Shown here: positions 1 to 14,882 of the stretch, piece after piece
Layout: every line of letters starts with the position of its first letter
Numbering within the stretch: position 1 is the stretch's first letter
Assembly (NCBI RefSeq): GCF_021134715.1
Contig: NC_060026.1
Span: 13,755,001-13,819,000 of the forward strand
Origin: Daphnia pulex
Lineage: Eukaryota > Arthropoda > Branchiopoda > Diplostraca > Daphniidae
Length of the DNA: 64,000 nucleotides
Direction: 5' to 3'
Notes under the pieces: model-generated
Seen by the model: the letters and a program-made list of their open reading frames with translations, nothing else
Databases searched by the model: none
Told to the model about the DNA's origin: nothing
Made by a program: the position numbers and the translations under genes

Positions 1-1975
1 ATCTGCTGTACAGCTGGATTCCCGCGTGCGTGCTTGAATTTCGTTCCGCTGCTGAGCCGTGGCAATCTCCAAAGAAAACAAAACAGTCTGACGCACTTGA
101 AACAATGTGAAACTTCCACTTCATCTTTGAGAAAAGATATTATATATAATATCCAGGCGAACACATTGTCCTTCTATCGTGGAAAATGTATATAACTTGA
201 ATGGCTGACACTCGTTATTTGTGACCTGTCGGATTTTTTAAAAAATGTCTTGTACTATGATTGAAGTAACACAGTTTTGTTTGTGGTCTGTACCTATTTT
301 TGCCAGGAAAGTTAAGAAAGCGCTTCTATATATTTGCAGTCAACCGCCGTTGAAAATGCTAGAAAATTGGGGAGGGATAATTGCATGTAGGCTCAGATGA
401 TCTATTTGAGTTTTGCCACGTCTGCAATTTATATTTTAGCGGACGTCGTGCGGGGACAACATCTCATATTGACCGTGAAGGTGCCAAAATGTGTTATGCC
501 ATACATGGCTTAAATTGCTATTTAGTATCACTCCCGACCATGAAATCTATCGACTAAAATTGTTGCTTGTTTTCTTAATGACATTTCATTAAAAATTGTA
601 ATGAACATTTATCATTACAAATCATAGTTTATGTAGCGGCAATTAATGCGAATTTTATTGCGACCTTGTTCGAGATCCTTTTGACGCGAAATTCTCATCT
701 AAATTTTCATAATTGGTTTCAAACGGTTAATTTTAGACTCTTGATTTTTATAGCCGGATATATATTCCGAGGGTAAAAGAGAAAACGATTATTCTAGGTG
801 TGGTGTCTAGGGAAAATTGGCAAACGTAAGGGTTTGCGGAGGACGCCAATAAGAAAAGGGAAAATGTTGGGATTGAACGCATAGCTAATCAACCGATGCT
901 CACGTCATCTGTGGGATGTACTCCTTAAAAAAACGCTCTTTGCCAAAATTAATTTCTCGTAAAGCTATAAAAGAAGCATCAACAAGATTTTGATCAAATA
1001 ATAATAGTCTTGATTGTTTTAATTGACAGCTCGACTTGTAACCGCACCGACAATTTGGATCGCTATAAAACAACAGGCTATAAAGAAATTTATGCCAGAA
1101 ACCAGCATCTGTTGCCGCCAAACGATGTCACTTTCCTTCGTGCAGCCATCCAATAATTTGTGTCGTTGCGCTTCTGCCCGCCGAGTCTATAAAAATACAA
1201 GTCCGGGAGATTGCGTATACAGACGACAGCGGGATGATGAGAACTGGGATAAGGACGCGGCCTAGACAGTCGTGCATGATGAAAATTCATTTGGTCACGC
1301 TTGAGATTTCGTCTCTGTCCAGCAGGCCGAAGAGCGGCATATCAGTATTTACGAGTATTTGCAGAGCTTGCTCCTGTGTAGTGCAACGAGAGAAAATGAC
1401 TAGACTATATAGTTACATGTATAGCTGCATTGTTATTTAGCTCAGATCTATAGGCAGGGTTGTATTTACGCAATTTTTCGTTTGCAATAAGCCCTTGTAC
1501 CAGATGACATTACGGTCGATTGGGATATACTATCACGTTTTACCTCTAGCGGCTGTTAATTGAGCCTGTTGTCAATAAAAAGTGGTTAACATTAAGGAAT
1601 AACGAAAGGCTGTTACGTCAGCGTTTTTGGGTATCAGTGTACGAATGAACGGGATTCATTCACGCGTGAGATATTCAATCATCATCAGCAATGAAAATGG
1701 AGAGTGGTCATAATTTTGGATAGGCGGAGCTTGGTCTGTGGCTTCTGCAAGTTTAAGACCCATCACGTTTCATCTTTAGCAATTCCCTTTTTTCTATCTT
1801 ATGGCTGAGTGTCCAATAACCAGCTAGGCCATGTCGACATTTTAAGTCTTTTAGGCCCATCAGACCACAAAATCCCCGCCCAAATGGCTCGAGCTGTGAG
1901 TCAACTCCCACATATGGAAAACAACCTTGAGGTAATCAGGTCTGTCAGCTTTTAACGTATAGCAGTTGGAATTGG
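1..1975. other. Intergenic sequence, no supported gene
   Basis: I find no gene here that I can support. A short open stretch after a possible splice acceptor near 1028 reads plausibly for about 40 codons and then stops, so it may be a decayed exon, but it matches no family I know. The rest is AT-rich and looks like the upstream region of the cuticle gene. Confidence 0.5.
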
Positions 1976-1981
1976 CCGCTA

Positions 1982-1987
1982 TATAAA
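1982..1987 (+). promoter_or_regulatory. TATA box of the cuticle protein gene
   Basis: TATAAA lies 69 bp upstream of the cuticle protein start codon, in a short leader with no other ATG close to the start. Highly expressed arthropod cuticle genes usually have a TATA box at this distance. Confidence 0.75.
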
Positions 1988-2055
1988 GCCGAGCTGAATC
2001 CACTTGAAATCATCCAGTTGTCTTTTCAACAACAGTCCTCACTACTAACAAGAAA

Positions 2056-2644
2056 ATGAAGGTAAAACAACAGCAAAACTATATCCTTTTATTCTAAAAT
2101 TCTAAAAGAATTTCACATTTAAATTTCAAATTTTTATTTTATTACAGGTTATCATCGCTTTAGCTGTTTTGGCCGTTGTTGCCGTCACTGCCCAATACCC
2201 CTCTTATCCTTCATATCCTGCACCGGCTTATCCTAAACCATCCTACCCCAAGCCTTCTTACGACTATGTGAGTATAATTAATTCCATTCATTAACTTGAT
2301 AATCCAAGTAATTTAAAATGATTCATTCCATTTAGGCTCCCATTCCGTACAACTTTGCCTACGCTGTCAAAGATGACTACACCTACAATGACTTTGGTCA
2401 TCAAGAGACCAGCGATGGTTACGCCAAGACCGGGAGCTATTACGTCCTCTTGCCAGATGGTCGCATGCAGACTGTCAACTACAAGGCCGACGAGAACGGA
2501 TACGTCGCCGATGTTTCGTACAAGGGTGAAGCCCAGTACCCAGAGTACAAGCCGGCCTACTCCAAGCCCGCCTATCCCAGCTACAAACCGGCCTACCCCG
2601 AGCCGGCCTACCCTAAACCTGCGTACAAGCCCAGGTACAACTAG
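2056..2644 (+). CDS. Secreted R&R-type cuticle protein (chitin-binding), 144 aa
   Basis: Structural protein of the chitinous cuticle, secreted by epidermis. Exons are 2056-2061, 2148-2267 and 2336-2644, giving 144 residues. Exon 1 codes only Met-Lys; the intron after these two codons is typical of arthropod cuticle genes. Residues 1-17 are a hydrophobic signal peptide ending near VTAQ. A YPxPxYP-rich stretch follows, then the Rebers-Riddiford chitin-binding consensus at about residues 47-106 (aromatic positions in YNFAYAVKDDYTYND, then GSYYVLLPDGR and VNYKADENGYVADV). The C-terminus is again Pro-Tyr-Lys rich (KPAY repeats). A TATA box lies just upstream. No canonical AATAAA is obvious downstream. 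The exact RR subclass is not certain by eye. Confidence 0.93.
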
Positions 2645-3838
2645 ACAGTTGCAGCAGAGCAACTTGCAAAAGAGCAGCAGCTCGTAATGCCCGAGATTAT
2701 TTTATGAATATATAGCAGCTATACAGTACGAAAATAACAACTCATTTGAATAACAAACGTGATACAACGAAAATTCAATACAAGAATTAAACATTTAAAT
2801 GGAAAGATGTTTTTGTGAATGTATATACTCACTGGACGTGAATTTATGATTTGAAGGAAGAGTATAGAAGTAATTCGATCGTAGTCTAAATAATTGCGCT
2901 GCTTTCTAAAGAGAGAAATTGATGACACATTCTAGAAATATCAAAAGTCTATTTGATGTTCCCACTTTTAAACGAATGGCTTGTATGAAGCTGTCGTAAT
3001 AACGGTATTAACTAGCGATGCTGAAGACGGATAGCTCAAAAAATGTTAAGAGCTAGAAAAAGAAAACGAGCGCATCAGTTGGTTGATACCGAAAATGAGT
3101 TTACTTTGATGATCAAACCGCAGACACGAAAGGAAAGTGAACATCAGAAATTCAGCCACGGTCTGTTCAACTCGGACCTTTTCTCTTGAGAACTGTCGAT
3201 TCACCATGGTGGCGGCCGTTTTCCCACATTTCGTGCTGTCCTCTCCATCTTCCTCACTGCTCCTAGCAAAACAAATGTTTTCATTATAAACAACTCATTC
3301 CAGCACATTGTTAACAATAATCGAATTTATTGACAGGCATTATTCCCGCCCTTTGAACGTTTTATTATTATTAGCATTGTTTAGAGAGAGCCGATCACTC
3401 GACTACGACATGAAGTTCACGAGCCCAAATACTTTGAACTTATCCGCAGTTCATCGTAATCGAAATATGCATGACATGCTCATTCACATCCTACGATGAA
3501 ACTTCTATTTATTTCTTCATTCACCATTCTTTAATTATTTCGGAAAATTCCCACTAAATAAAAAAATCACATTCGTTTTTAAAAAACCCCGCCTAAAGTT
3601 AAAATCACTAGCGATCCAAGAGGCCAGTCTACGAAACAGAAAAAATAGGCTAAACAGCAAGAAAAGAAAAACAACATTTCAACTGCCTTCAATTCAATAC
3701 ACACCAAAACCAAAAGCATTGAATTCACATCCTTTGAAAAGATGAATATTGTTTCAGTTGTTCTGTTATTCACCCGTTTATTTATTTTATAAAACAGAGT
3801 AAAGTTTCAGTAAAAAACAGCGCTACTTTTGGGTCAAA
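2645..3838. other. Intergenic sequence, nothing recognised
   Basis: About 1.2 kb of AT-rich sequence between the cuticle gene and the THAP gene. Its open frames are short, have no homology I recognise and lack convincing splice context. Confidence 0.5.
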
Positions 3839-6147
3839 ATGACAAGAGTACGGTGTTTCGTTCGTGCATGTAACAATGCATCTTACAAGAAAGATTCAAA
3901 TTGTTCTTTTCACGATTTTCCGTCAGATAAAAAGCTCAAGGAAAAGTGGTTAGCAGAAATAATGAAATACGAAAAGTCATGTGGTTGGTCGGAATGGCTG
4001 CGTAAGACAACAGCACATTCAAAAATTTGTAGCGATCATTTTGAACCACAATGCTTCCTAGATTTTAGTAAATTGAAAAAACTTAACCCCACAGCAGTGC
4101 CAACCGTTTTCTCATCACCATTTCAATCTGCTGAAAGTGTTAAAAACAGTGGTATTATAACCAACATTATTTTTATTTTTATGAGTTTAACCAGATCCTC
4201 AATTGTTTTATCTCCAATTAGGAACATCTGCTGTCAACAGCCATTTTTTGGAAGAACAGAGGAGAGTGGAAATTTTTGGAAGTGATCACACTTATGGCCG
4301 AACAGTAATTCAACCCGTCCAACAACCAAATGAACTCCAGCCAATTGAAGTTGTACTACTCGAAGACAGTTTGACAGTAATGAAATTTGAAAATATGAAA
4401 TTACTATATTACAATTGGATTTGTTTACTCTCAAAATCATACCCAGGAAGATGATTGGATTCCCTTAGCAAGAGCAAGAACGGATACACGTTCAATGACA
4501 CCACCAATAAGAGCGCCGTATGATTTAACTGGAAGGATGGTAGAAGAACCGGAAAAAACTTTACCTGTGAACAGAATTTCCGCTTCAGAACCAACCGTCA
4601 CATTACCTACTGCTGTCACATCTAGCGATCAAGGACGTGTACTCGTAACATGTGGCCAAACAGCAATTCAAGCTTACATTGCTCAGCAACAAAAAGAAAT
4701 TCGGACAATCCTATCAACATCCGGAGGCAGTGTGACGGTAATTAAATCAAACTTTAAACTAACCAGTTGTTGCATCACAATGATTTGTTTATTTTCTAAA
4801 TGAGGATCAGAAAGGTGGTGGAATTCCCATTAAAAGAGCAAGAATTGACACAGCTTCAGTCACACGACCAAGAGCGCCGTATGATTTAACTGGAAGAATG
4901 GTAGAAGAACCGGAAAAAACTTTAGCTGTGAATAGAATTTCCGCTTCTAAACCAGCCGTCACATTACCTACTCCTACTACATCTAGCAATCAAGGACTTT
5001 TACCAAATGACCGAACAGAAATGTCAATCCTACCAAAATGCGGAGGCAGTGTGACGGTAATGTAGTCGAACTTAAACGTCTAAAAAATTATTGCATCACA
5101 ATTATTTGTTTTTTTCTCCAATCAGAATCGGGGAAGTGGTGGAATTCCCATTCAAAGAGCAAAAATTGACACAGCTTCAGTCCCACGACGAATAGCACCG
5201 TATGATTTAACTGCAAGAATGGTAGAAGAACCTGAAAAAACTTTAGCTGTGAACGGAATTTCCGGTTTTCAACCAGCCCCCGCAACATTACCTATTCCTT
5301 CTCCAGCTAGCAATCAGGATTTCGTAATCTTATTTACTCCTCAGCCTACGATTCCGGCCGCTCTTCCCGTTCAAAATACTAACTACTATCTAGTGCCAAC
5401 TCCTGTGGCTTCATCAGTCGTCGCCAGCAAGACAGTAACAGGAATCTCTGATAATCAGCAAAATCAGCAACAACGCGTTGAACCCAATCCTGGAACTTGC
5501 AAACCGAGTAATATAAATATTCTAATTTTCGACTACTGCACCATCTAAAATCTGTTTTATCATTTGAATTACAGAAAAAAATAAAGAAGTGACGCAGAAA
5601 GCAATCAAAAAGCGTAACGCTGCCTATGAGAAACAAAGACAAATGGTGAGGAAACTGAAGCGTAGGGTAGAGCAAATGGAAAGAACGTATGACAAGCTTC
5701 TGAATACCGTGGGATTTGCATTATACGAGCGAAGCCAAAAGGACATTCGAGTCAAACGAATGTTTCGTTCCATCGAACGAAGCGATGCTTTCAGGAGATG
5801 ATAACGAAGAGGACCATCCCGCTTTTCTCATCGATCAGGTTTTGTTTATTCCTAATTAGTAAATCAGCACTTATTTACATCCGATGTATCCTTCTTTACA
5901 GATACTGAACTTTAATGCTAAAACTGCAGTCAATGTCAAATACAGTCAAGCGACTATGCGAAGTGCGACGACCTTGAGCGCGAAAAGTTCTTCAACTTAT
6001 GATTTTATCCGCAATCAGGGTGTTCTCATTCTTCCTTCGCGTAACACGCTCGTCCAGCGTATGAAAAAAGCGTCCGCCAAAGAAGATGTTGTTGAGCAAG
6101 AAACCGACGCACTAGAAGGCCTTCTCACCTTGCACACGTCCGATTGA
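3839..6147 (+). CDS. THAP-domain protein with P-element-transposase-like C-terminus; exon triplication and a frame conflict
   Basis: Probable DNA-binding nuclear protein. Exons read: 3839-4151, 4222-4376, 4447-4737, 4811-5056, 5126-5507, 5575 to about 5838, and 5902-6147. Exon 1 encodes a THAP zinc finger (residues 1-95): paired cysteines near the start, CSDHFEP as the C-x2-H pair, and the AVPT box. Exons 3-5 are three diverged copies of one phase-0 exon sharing PYDLTxRMVEEPEKT. Exon 6 begins with a basic coiled coil (QRQMVRKLKRRVEQMER). Exon 7 carries a motif like that of THAP/P-element transposases (SATTLSAKSSSTYDFIRNQG, then LPSRNTL). The coiled-coil frame meets a stop at 5799-5801, whereas the frame joining exon 7 (ending EEDHPAFLIDQ) is shifted by one base, so a one-base indel in exon 6 is likely. 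The gene may be a domesticated transposase relic now broken. AATAAA is at 6223-6228. Confidence 0.75.
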
Positions 6148-6834
6148 TGGCCTCTTTGTGATCATCGGAGCTGTTTGAAATGTAATTAGTGAAGCGCTCA
6201 ACTAAACCGGAAACAATTCAGAAATAAATGTCTTTCACAGGTATTATTTATTATTATAGATTTAATTACTTGTTGGAAACTATGTCTCGTTTATGACTTG
6301 CGTGTGTCGACAGCTAACCGCAAGGGGCGCTTTTTGATTCAATCTCTTTTTATTGGTCTGCAATTGGGATTATCCGAACACGATAACAATGGTCCTATCA
6401 TTTTCCAATCTAAAAGGGCATCAGATATGCGAGATTAAGAATGCGGTGCATTAAAACAGTTTTGCATTACAATACCCCAGTCGGTGTAGTATAGCACGTT
6501 TTAAGCGGTTGTTGTTCTATTTCCCTCAGTTTACCGGGTCGGGAGTTGCAGACGGACAGTTTTTTGTTTTTCCTACGCTGTTTACGCCGCGTGACGTAGA
6601 ATGAGCTGCGAAAACACTGATTATTCAATTAGGAGTTCAGTGTGCGGCCATATTTCTGGTGTACACTGGAACTTGAAGCTGAGATCGCCTTGACGCTCAG
6701 TCAGATACTAACCGTCCACCGTGCCATTCCACTGGCTGTCAACAGAGCTCAATCGAAAAGAAAAACAAGCAAAACATAGTTTGCTCGTGATAGTTTTAAA
6801 ACGTTTTCTAGTTTCGTTAAACTAAATTAAAATC
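6148..6834. other. Intergenic region and ACSS upstream sequence
   Basis: Contains the polyadenylation signal of the THAP gene at 6223-6228. The rest is presumed promoter and 5' leader of the ACSS gene. I see no TATA box or other gene. Confidence 0.5.
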
Positions 6835-7584
6835 ATGGCTAACCTTCTCAAGATTTCGTTAGGAATCGCAAAATATTTGCCAACACCCTTGGTGAGTGCA
6901 TTCCACGCCAAAGTGACAAAAGCTAGTTCAAAATATTGCGGATCGCTACACTGTTTGTATACGTTGTGTCAGAAAGGTAAAATTAGAAAGAGTGCCATGG
7001 GGTCGGGAATATATGGACAAGAAAAAAATCTTCGCGGGCTAGTGGACGCTTTGGTCTTGGGCACAGCGCTGTTTTCGTTTCTGCCGTTAAATCGATTAAT
7101 TGTAATTAAAATGTTGATCTTATATTTTAATTTTAATTATTAATAATTATCTTTTATCTAAATTCTATTTCATCCTCCCTATGTTTGACCATTTTAGCCA
7201 TTTTTAAATTTTCTTAAAATATTTACAGTTTTAAAATGTTTTGCATGGAACACACACAGACGGTAAAGGCAGACGCCACGATCCTTCGTGCTCTATCCAT
7301 CCTTAAAAAAAAAAAATAAGACTCGTGAACGAAAACAGCGCCATAGTAGCCTAGCGTGCATAGATATGCAGAAGAAATTAGGTTGGCACTCTTTCCGTCC
7401 TGTGTGTTGTTGTTGTTGTGTATTTTTGTAAAAAAAGATGGGAAAAAAAGAGAACGATCACATGTAAAAATCTGTTTACAGAAATTATAAATCTTGTAAT
7501 CTCTAGTTTGATCCAAGGCCGGCATTGATGGGAATTCGTTACATCCACTTCACCATTCAAGGACGCCAGAGTGACACAAACCAA
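6835..7584 (+). other. Partial duplicate of SDHA exons 1 and 2
   Basis: Exon 6835-6891 encodes [23 protein letters not shown] exon 1 encodes MANILKLSLELAGKVSSPL. Both are 57 nt and end in TTG followed by gtgagtg. Exon 7507-7584 shares RPA, HFTI and GR with SDHA exon 2, and both are followed by gttagt. No copy of SDHA exon 3 onward follows. The copy is open in frame, not decayed, and lies about 4 kb upstream of the true SDHA gene in the same orientation. Confidence 0.85.
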
Positions 7585-10500
7585 GTTAGTTTGATTAATT
7601 TTATTCATTTTTCAAGTAGTAATCTACCGATTTCATTTGTTAGATAAACATTTACATTGTCTAGTTATGTAATTGTAGACACAGACGTACAGTCAATATT
7701 TGCCTTGACGTTGATTACCATAGTACACTCGCAGCTGGGGGGCCACCGAGCCTAACTGGGGAAGATTTAAGTCCCGACAATCTTTTCTCCTTCCTGCACA
7801 AGGTGGATTAATTGCGTATGTGGCAAATTGCCAATCGCTAAGAATTGCCTGGTTCCTTCAATAAGCTTAGTTTGGTCGATACGCAATTTATGTGCAGAAG
7901 AGTAAAATGAGAGAAACATTTATTTTTAGGTCGGATTGAAACCTGAACCCTTTACTATGGATTCCCCCATTCTCCGCAATTTCAATTGCAGTCTACCTGA
8001 GCTGAGACATTTGTTTCCTGGTTGTTCTAGTCACGAAGAGCTTTACAATTTAAGCATCAATCAGGTGAAATACTTTATACGCGCCCTTACAACTTATCCG
8101 CTTTCGGAAATCTTACAACGTTCATTAATGACAATCTATTTACAGACGGACCTCTTTTGGGGTACTCTTGCCCGTTTGCGCTTGCGTTGGAACCGCGACT
8201 TCCAGCAAGTTTCGGATTGCAACATGGAAACGGGCTCGTTTCGTTGGTTCCTGGGAGGCCAACTTAATGTCTCAGGTAAAGCGCTAATCAAAGAGAACAA
8301 GTCAAATGAGTCGAATGATTTTTTAAAAAGTCAATTGTTAGTCAACTGTGTCGATCGCCATAAGGAAAAGGATCCCAGCCGAGTTGCCCTCATCTGGGAA
8401 AAAGATGAACCTGGACAAGAGGAGCGGGTCACCTACGGGTTGGATATTAACACCATAACAAATTTTTAGTAAATAAAACATTCATTTTAATTGATTGCTG
8501 ACAGGGAATTATACACGATGATGAATCAAGTGTCAAATGTCCTCAAGTCCCAAGGAGTGCAAAAAGGTGATAGAGTGGCAATTTATATGCCACCTTGTCC
8601 ACTCGCGGTCGCCTCAATGCTCGCTTGTGCCCGTATCGGAGCCGTCCATTCCGTAGTTTTCGCTGGATTCAGTGCGGAAGCGTTGGCCAGTCGCATCAAC
8701 GACGGTATCGACTCCTTAAATGTTTACTTTACTTTAAATTGTAATTGTAATTGTAATTGTAATTGTTTGTTATTAGCTGAAGCTAAAATCGTCATTACTG
8801 CTGACCAAGGGATGCGAGGAGGCAAATTAATTGAATTGAAGAAAACGGTTGTGACAGCGGTCGAAAAATGTCCGACTGTTAAAACTATTCTCGTAGCCAA
8901 AAGAACAGGAAATCCTGTCGTTTCATCACCTCTTGACGTCGATCTCGATGAGGTTGGTTTAAAATAATTAATTTTTCTATTAAGTGTAACATTAACCAAC
9001 GGAAAATTTTTGTCAGGCGATGGTTAAAGAGAGCGGCGAATGTGAACCGGCCGTTTTGGACAGCGAAGATTTGCTGTTTATGCTCTACACATCCGGCAGC
9101 ACGGGAAATCCTAAAGGGATAGTTCATTCCCAAGCTGGCTATCTTCTTTATGCGTCGTTGACACATAGTTTAGTTTTCGATTGCAAAGAAGGAGACATTT
9201 TTGGTTGCGTGGCTGACATTGGATGGATCACGGGCCATTCTTACGTCGTGTACGGCCCGTTGGCCAACGGAGTCACGACTCTTTTGTTCGAGAGTACGCC
9301 AACATATCCCAATCCAGGTCTCGATTTAACTATTCATTTGATCTCAAATGTTGACGTTACATAATTCTTGTTTTCCCAACAGGTCGATATTGGGAGACTG
9401 TCCAGCGACTAAAAATTAACCAATTGTATGCAGCTCCTACGGCCATTCGATTATTATTGAAATACGGTGACGAACATGTCGAAAAGTATGATCTCAGCTC
9501 CCTTCGCACTCTAGGCTCTGTGGTATGATTGTAAATTAAGTGTCTAATTAAACGTGATCACGGTTCAACGTTATTTTCTTCCCAGGGTGAACCCATCAAT
9601 GTGGAGGCTTGGCACTGGTACAACAAAGTTGTGGGCAAAGAGAAATGCGTGGTTGTGGACACTTGGTGGCAAACGGAAACGGGAGGCATTTGCATCAGTC
9701 CAACACCCTCGGCTCCTGGATCAGAAATTCGTCCCGGTATGCCGATGAGACCGATGTACGGAATCTGGCCTGCTATTCTAGGAGAAAAGGTAATGTCTAA
9801 TATTTATTTATTTTCCAAATTCATCCTGATTGGAAATCTGTTCTGCAAAGGGGGAGGAGTTGTTAGGCAATGATGTAACAGGTGCCTTGTGTTTGAAAAA
9901 GCCTTGGCCGGGAATGGCACGCACCATTTATGGAACCCACAGCCGCTTCCTGGAAACTTATTATCGACCTTTTAATGGCTTCTATTTTACCGGTGATGGT
10001 GCTGTTCGACACAGTGATGGCTACTATCAGATAACGGGAAGAATGGATGACGTTATCAACGTTACTGGACATCGACTCGGTACTGCCGAGGTGGAAAATG
10101 CCCTGGTATTACAACAAATATTTTAAATTAAAAGAACTCGGATGACAGTTTTTCGTTCCAACAGGGTCAACATCCGTCTGTAGCAGAGTCAGCCGTTGTG
10201 GGGTATCCTTGTAGTGACAAGGGCGAAGGCATTTACGCTTACGTCACTCTTAAGGACGGATTCGTCGCTGATGCCAAGATAGAAGCTGAATTAAGAGGAA
10301 TTGTCCGGCAGAAAATTGCTGCCTATGCGATTCCGGATGTAATACAGGTATAATAATAAAATGGCAGGAAAATTTCTTAATCATAATGCTAATGTTGGTT
10401 CTCGACGTGGTACATTTCAATAGATCTGCCCTAGTTTGCCCAAGACGCGATCCGGCAAGATTATGCGACGAATATTACGTAAAGTTGCGGCGGATGAGAC

Positions 10501-10618
10501 CGACAATCTGGGTGATATTTCAACGTTGGCTGATCCTGCTGTTGTCGAGGATCTTGTCTCTCGCCATCGAACCTTAAAATCAAATCACCTGAATAAAGCT
10601 AGGACTAGTAAATTGTAG
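6835..10618 (+). CDS. ACSS: Acetyl-CoA synthetase with SDHA-like leader exons, 716 aa
   Basis: Acetate-CoA ligase (AMP-forming): acetate + ATP + CoA to acetyl-CoA. Exons: 6835-6891, 7507-7584, 7930-8064, 8146-8275, 8342-8438, 8505-8704, 8777-8952, 9017-9317, 9383-9522, 9586-9789, 9851-10105, 10165-10347, 10424-10618. All phases close. Residues 315-325 ([11 protein letters not shown]) form the ATP/AMP P-loop. WWQTETGG and the [18 protein letters not shown] hinge are present. Lys664 in TRSGKIMRR is the conserved catalytic lysine, known to be acetylated in this family. Exons 1-2 (45 residues, basic, few acids) resemble SDHA exons 1-2 and splice in phase 0 to exon 3, so they probably supply a mitochondrial presequence. 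A cytosolic form could start at the ATG at 7957. That the leader exons join this gene is inference; the synthetase itself is certain. Confidence 0.93.
8739..8766. repeat. TTGTAA hexanucleotide microsatellite in an ACSS intron
   Basis: About four to five tandem copies of a TTGTAA unit lie inside the short intron between the exons ending at 8704 and starting at 8777. It has no coding effect. Confidence 0.85.
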
Positions 10619-11500
10619 TGTAATGATTTTGACATTTCATAACGTCAAATGGCATCGACTCTTTCGTCCGTTATACAGTTGACTAAACATCATCGCCATC
10701 GAACCCTGAAGATTCAAGGGAATTAGGTCAAATTTAGTCCTTGGAATTATTGACACCTCACGTTTAAATCACCAGCATTAACTAATTTTATGTTGACTCA
10801 CTCTTTCGACATTCTTCTGTTACTTCTAAACGAAAGCGGATTTCCATAACTGAATGGTTTGAGCTTTTTTCTGACTTCGCCTTCTGCTGCCTTATAGTTG
10901 TAAAAATAATTACAAAAGTACAAATAAAAACAACTAAGCCTATGATTTCATATGGTGCTGAAATGTAAGACAATCGCAATGAAATACACTGCCATCTTTA
11001 AGAGATTGTGTCGCTTTACTTTCATGATAATCAAAGGATTGTCCCAATAACGAATATCGTGAGCGGTATTTTGCATTCACGACGTCAAGTTCTGATTGGG
11101 CTCTAGCTAGTTTACTAGCTAGCTGATAAGTGGCTAACAATATTTGTTTGTTATGCTAGTTAAAACTTAAATTCAAAATATAGGATATTGATTAAAAATC
11201 CAAGTCCAAGTACCCGAAATTTTGAGTTTCTATTTTAGGGTAATTTCATTTGACTCATTTCTCTTTACTCAAGTGAAAATATTTTGAATTTTGGGTATTT
11301 CTGTTTATCCCATGTTTGTCCTTTGGATCTTCTATTATTATCCGCTTGGAGCGCTAGCTCTACACCGTGCATGATTTTCTATTCATTTCCTTACGTAACT
11401 TTTACACGACGTTGTCCGGTCAATTTGGCTATCCAAAAAGTTAGTCAAAAACGCAGTTCTCGTCATCGAAAGAGGTTCAATTTTACCTCTCACTTAAACC
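10619..11500. other. ACSS-SDHA intergenic region
   Basis: About 880 bp between the ACSS stop and the SDHA start. Minus-strand frames here are short and match nothing. It presumably holds the ACSS 3' end and the SDHA promoter; no TATA box is obvious, as expected for a housekeeping gene. Confidence 0.5.
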
Positions 11501-14140
<2,640 letters not shown>

Positions 14141-14360
14141 AATACAACTAATAAATTCCTGTATCTATCGCCGTGTTCCGATTGTAGCCACTGAAAATAG
14201 ACTAATACATTTTACTGAGGTGTTCTTGACAAATTTTTTCATGCAATTTTTGTAAATTTAGGTTGGGAAAATTCTGAAAGGTGAAGTAATTAGATTTTAT
14301 TGTTTTGAATCATTTACATCTAAGTAACTTTTGATCCTTGAGTTTCTTTTCTCTTTTTTA

Positions 14361-14882
14361 GAATTCTCCGTCCGCTATCGACCTATACTACCTCACCAAG
14401 GCCACGTCAAAGTAATTTGATCTCTTGGTCTTTTCAAGTTGCCCGAGGGATGGAGTACTTAGCTGAAAAAAAGGTAAAAGACACCAGGGTTTTTTTCTTC
14501 CTTAATCAGCATTCATTAATTATGATTTCAGAACATTTTATTATTGCTCTTAACAGGTTCTTCACGGTGATTTGGCCGCCCGAATGTTTTGTTAGCTGAC
14601 AATGGAGTGGCTAAAGTAGCCGATTTCGGAATGGCTCGTAAAATGTATTACGATGAAAGTTACGAAAAGGAAGAGGTGGATGGACTAATTTCTTCAGTGC
14701 ACTTGATCCTGGTAGCCAAACAATGTTCTGCTCAACAGATCCGTTTAATTCCGGATATTCCAGAACAAGTGCTGGTTGCTGTAGGTTTCAACATCACCCC
14801 CAATATGTATTATGTAACCACAGGAAAACAAAGATCTGAGGTTCTTTCAACTATCGAAAATGAAAAATGCCTAAGGCTTTGA
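14361..14882 (+). pseudogene. Broken receptor tyrosine kinase fragment fused to an Ig-receptor exon copy
   Basis: Two former kinase exons are visible. 14361-14473 encodes a hinge/helix region of a VEGFR/PDGFR-type kinase (DLYYLTKATS, then ISWSFQVARGMEYLAEKK in a shifted frame after a stop). 14557-14675 encodes the catalytic loop and activation segment (VLHGDLAAR, then VLLADNGVAKVADFGMARKM). One base is missing between the catalytic-loop Arg and the expected Asn, shifting the frame. At about 14676 the kinase sequence stops and continues directly into a copy of the signal-peptide/first-Ig exon of the receptor gene at 15169 (shared HLILVAKQCSAQQIRLIP). The rest of the kinase is absent. This is a non-functional relic. 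Confidence 0.85.

Noticed and set aside
660-690. Possible tRNA B-box-like gttcgagatcc
   Set aside because: No matching A-box or cloverleaf arms could be folded by eye.
1023-1265. 80-codon open frame after a possible splice acceptor
   Set aside because: No recognised domain, and neighbouring frames are equally open; at most a decayed exon.
2291-2687. Overlapping open frames of 110-123 codons inside the cuticle gene
   Set aside because: Shadows of the real Pro-Tyr-rich exon created by its codon bias.
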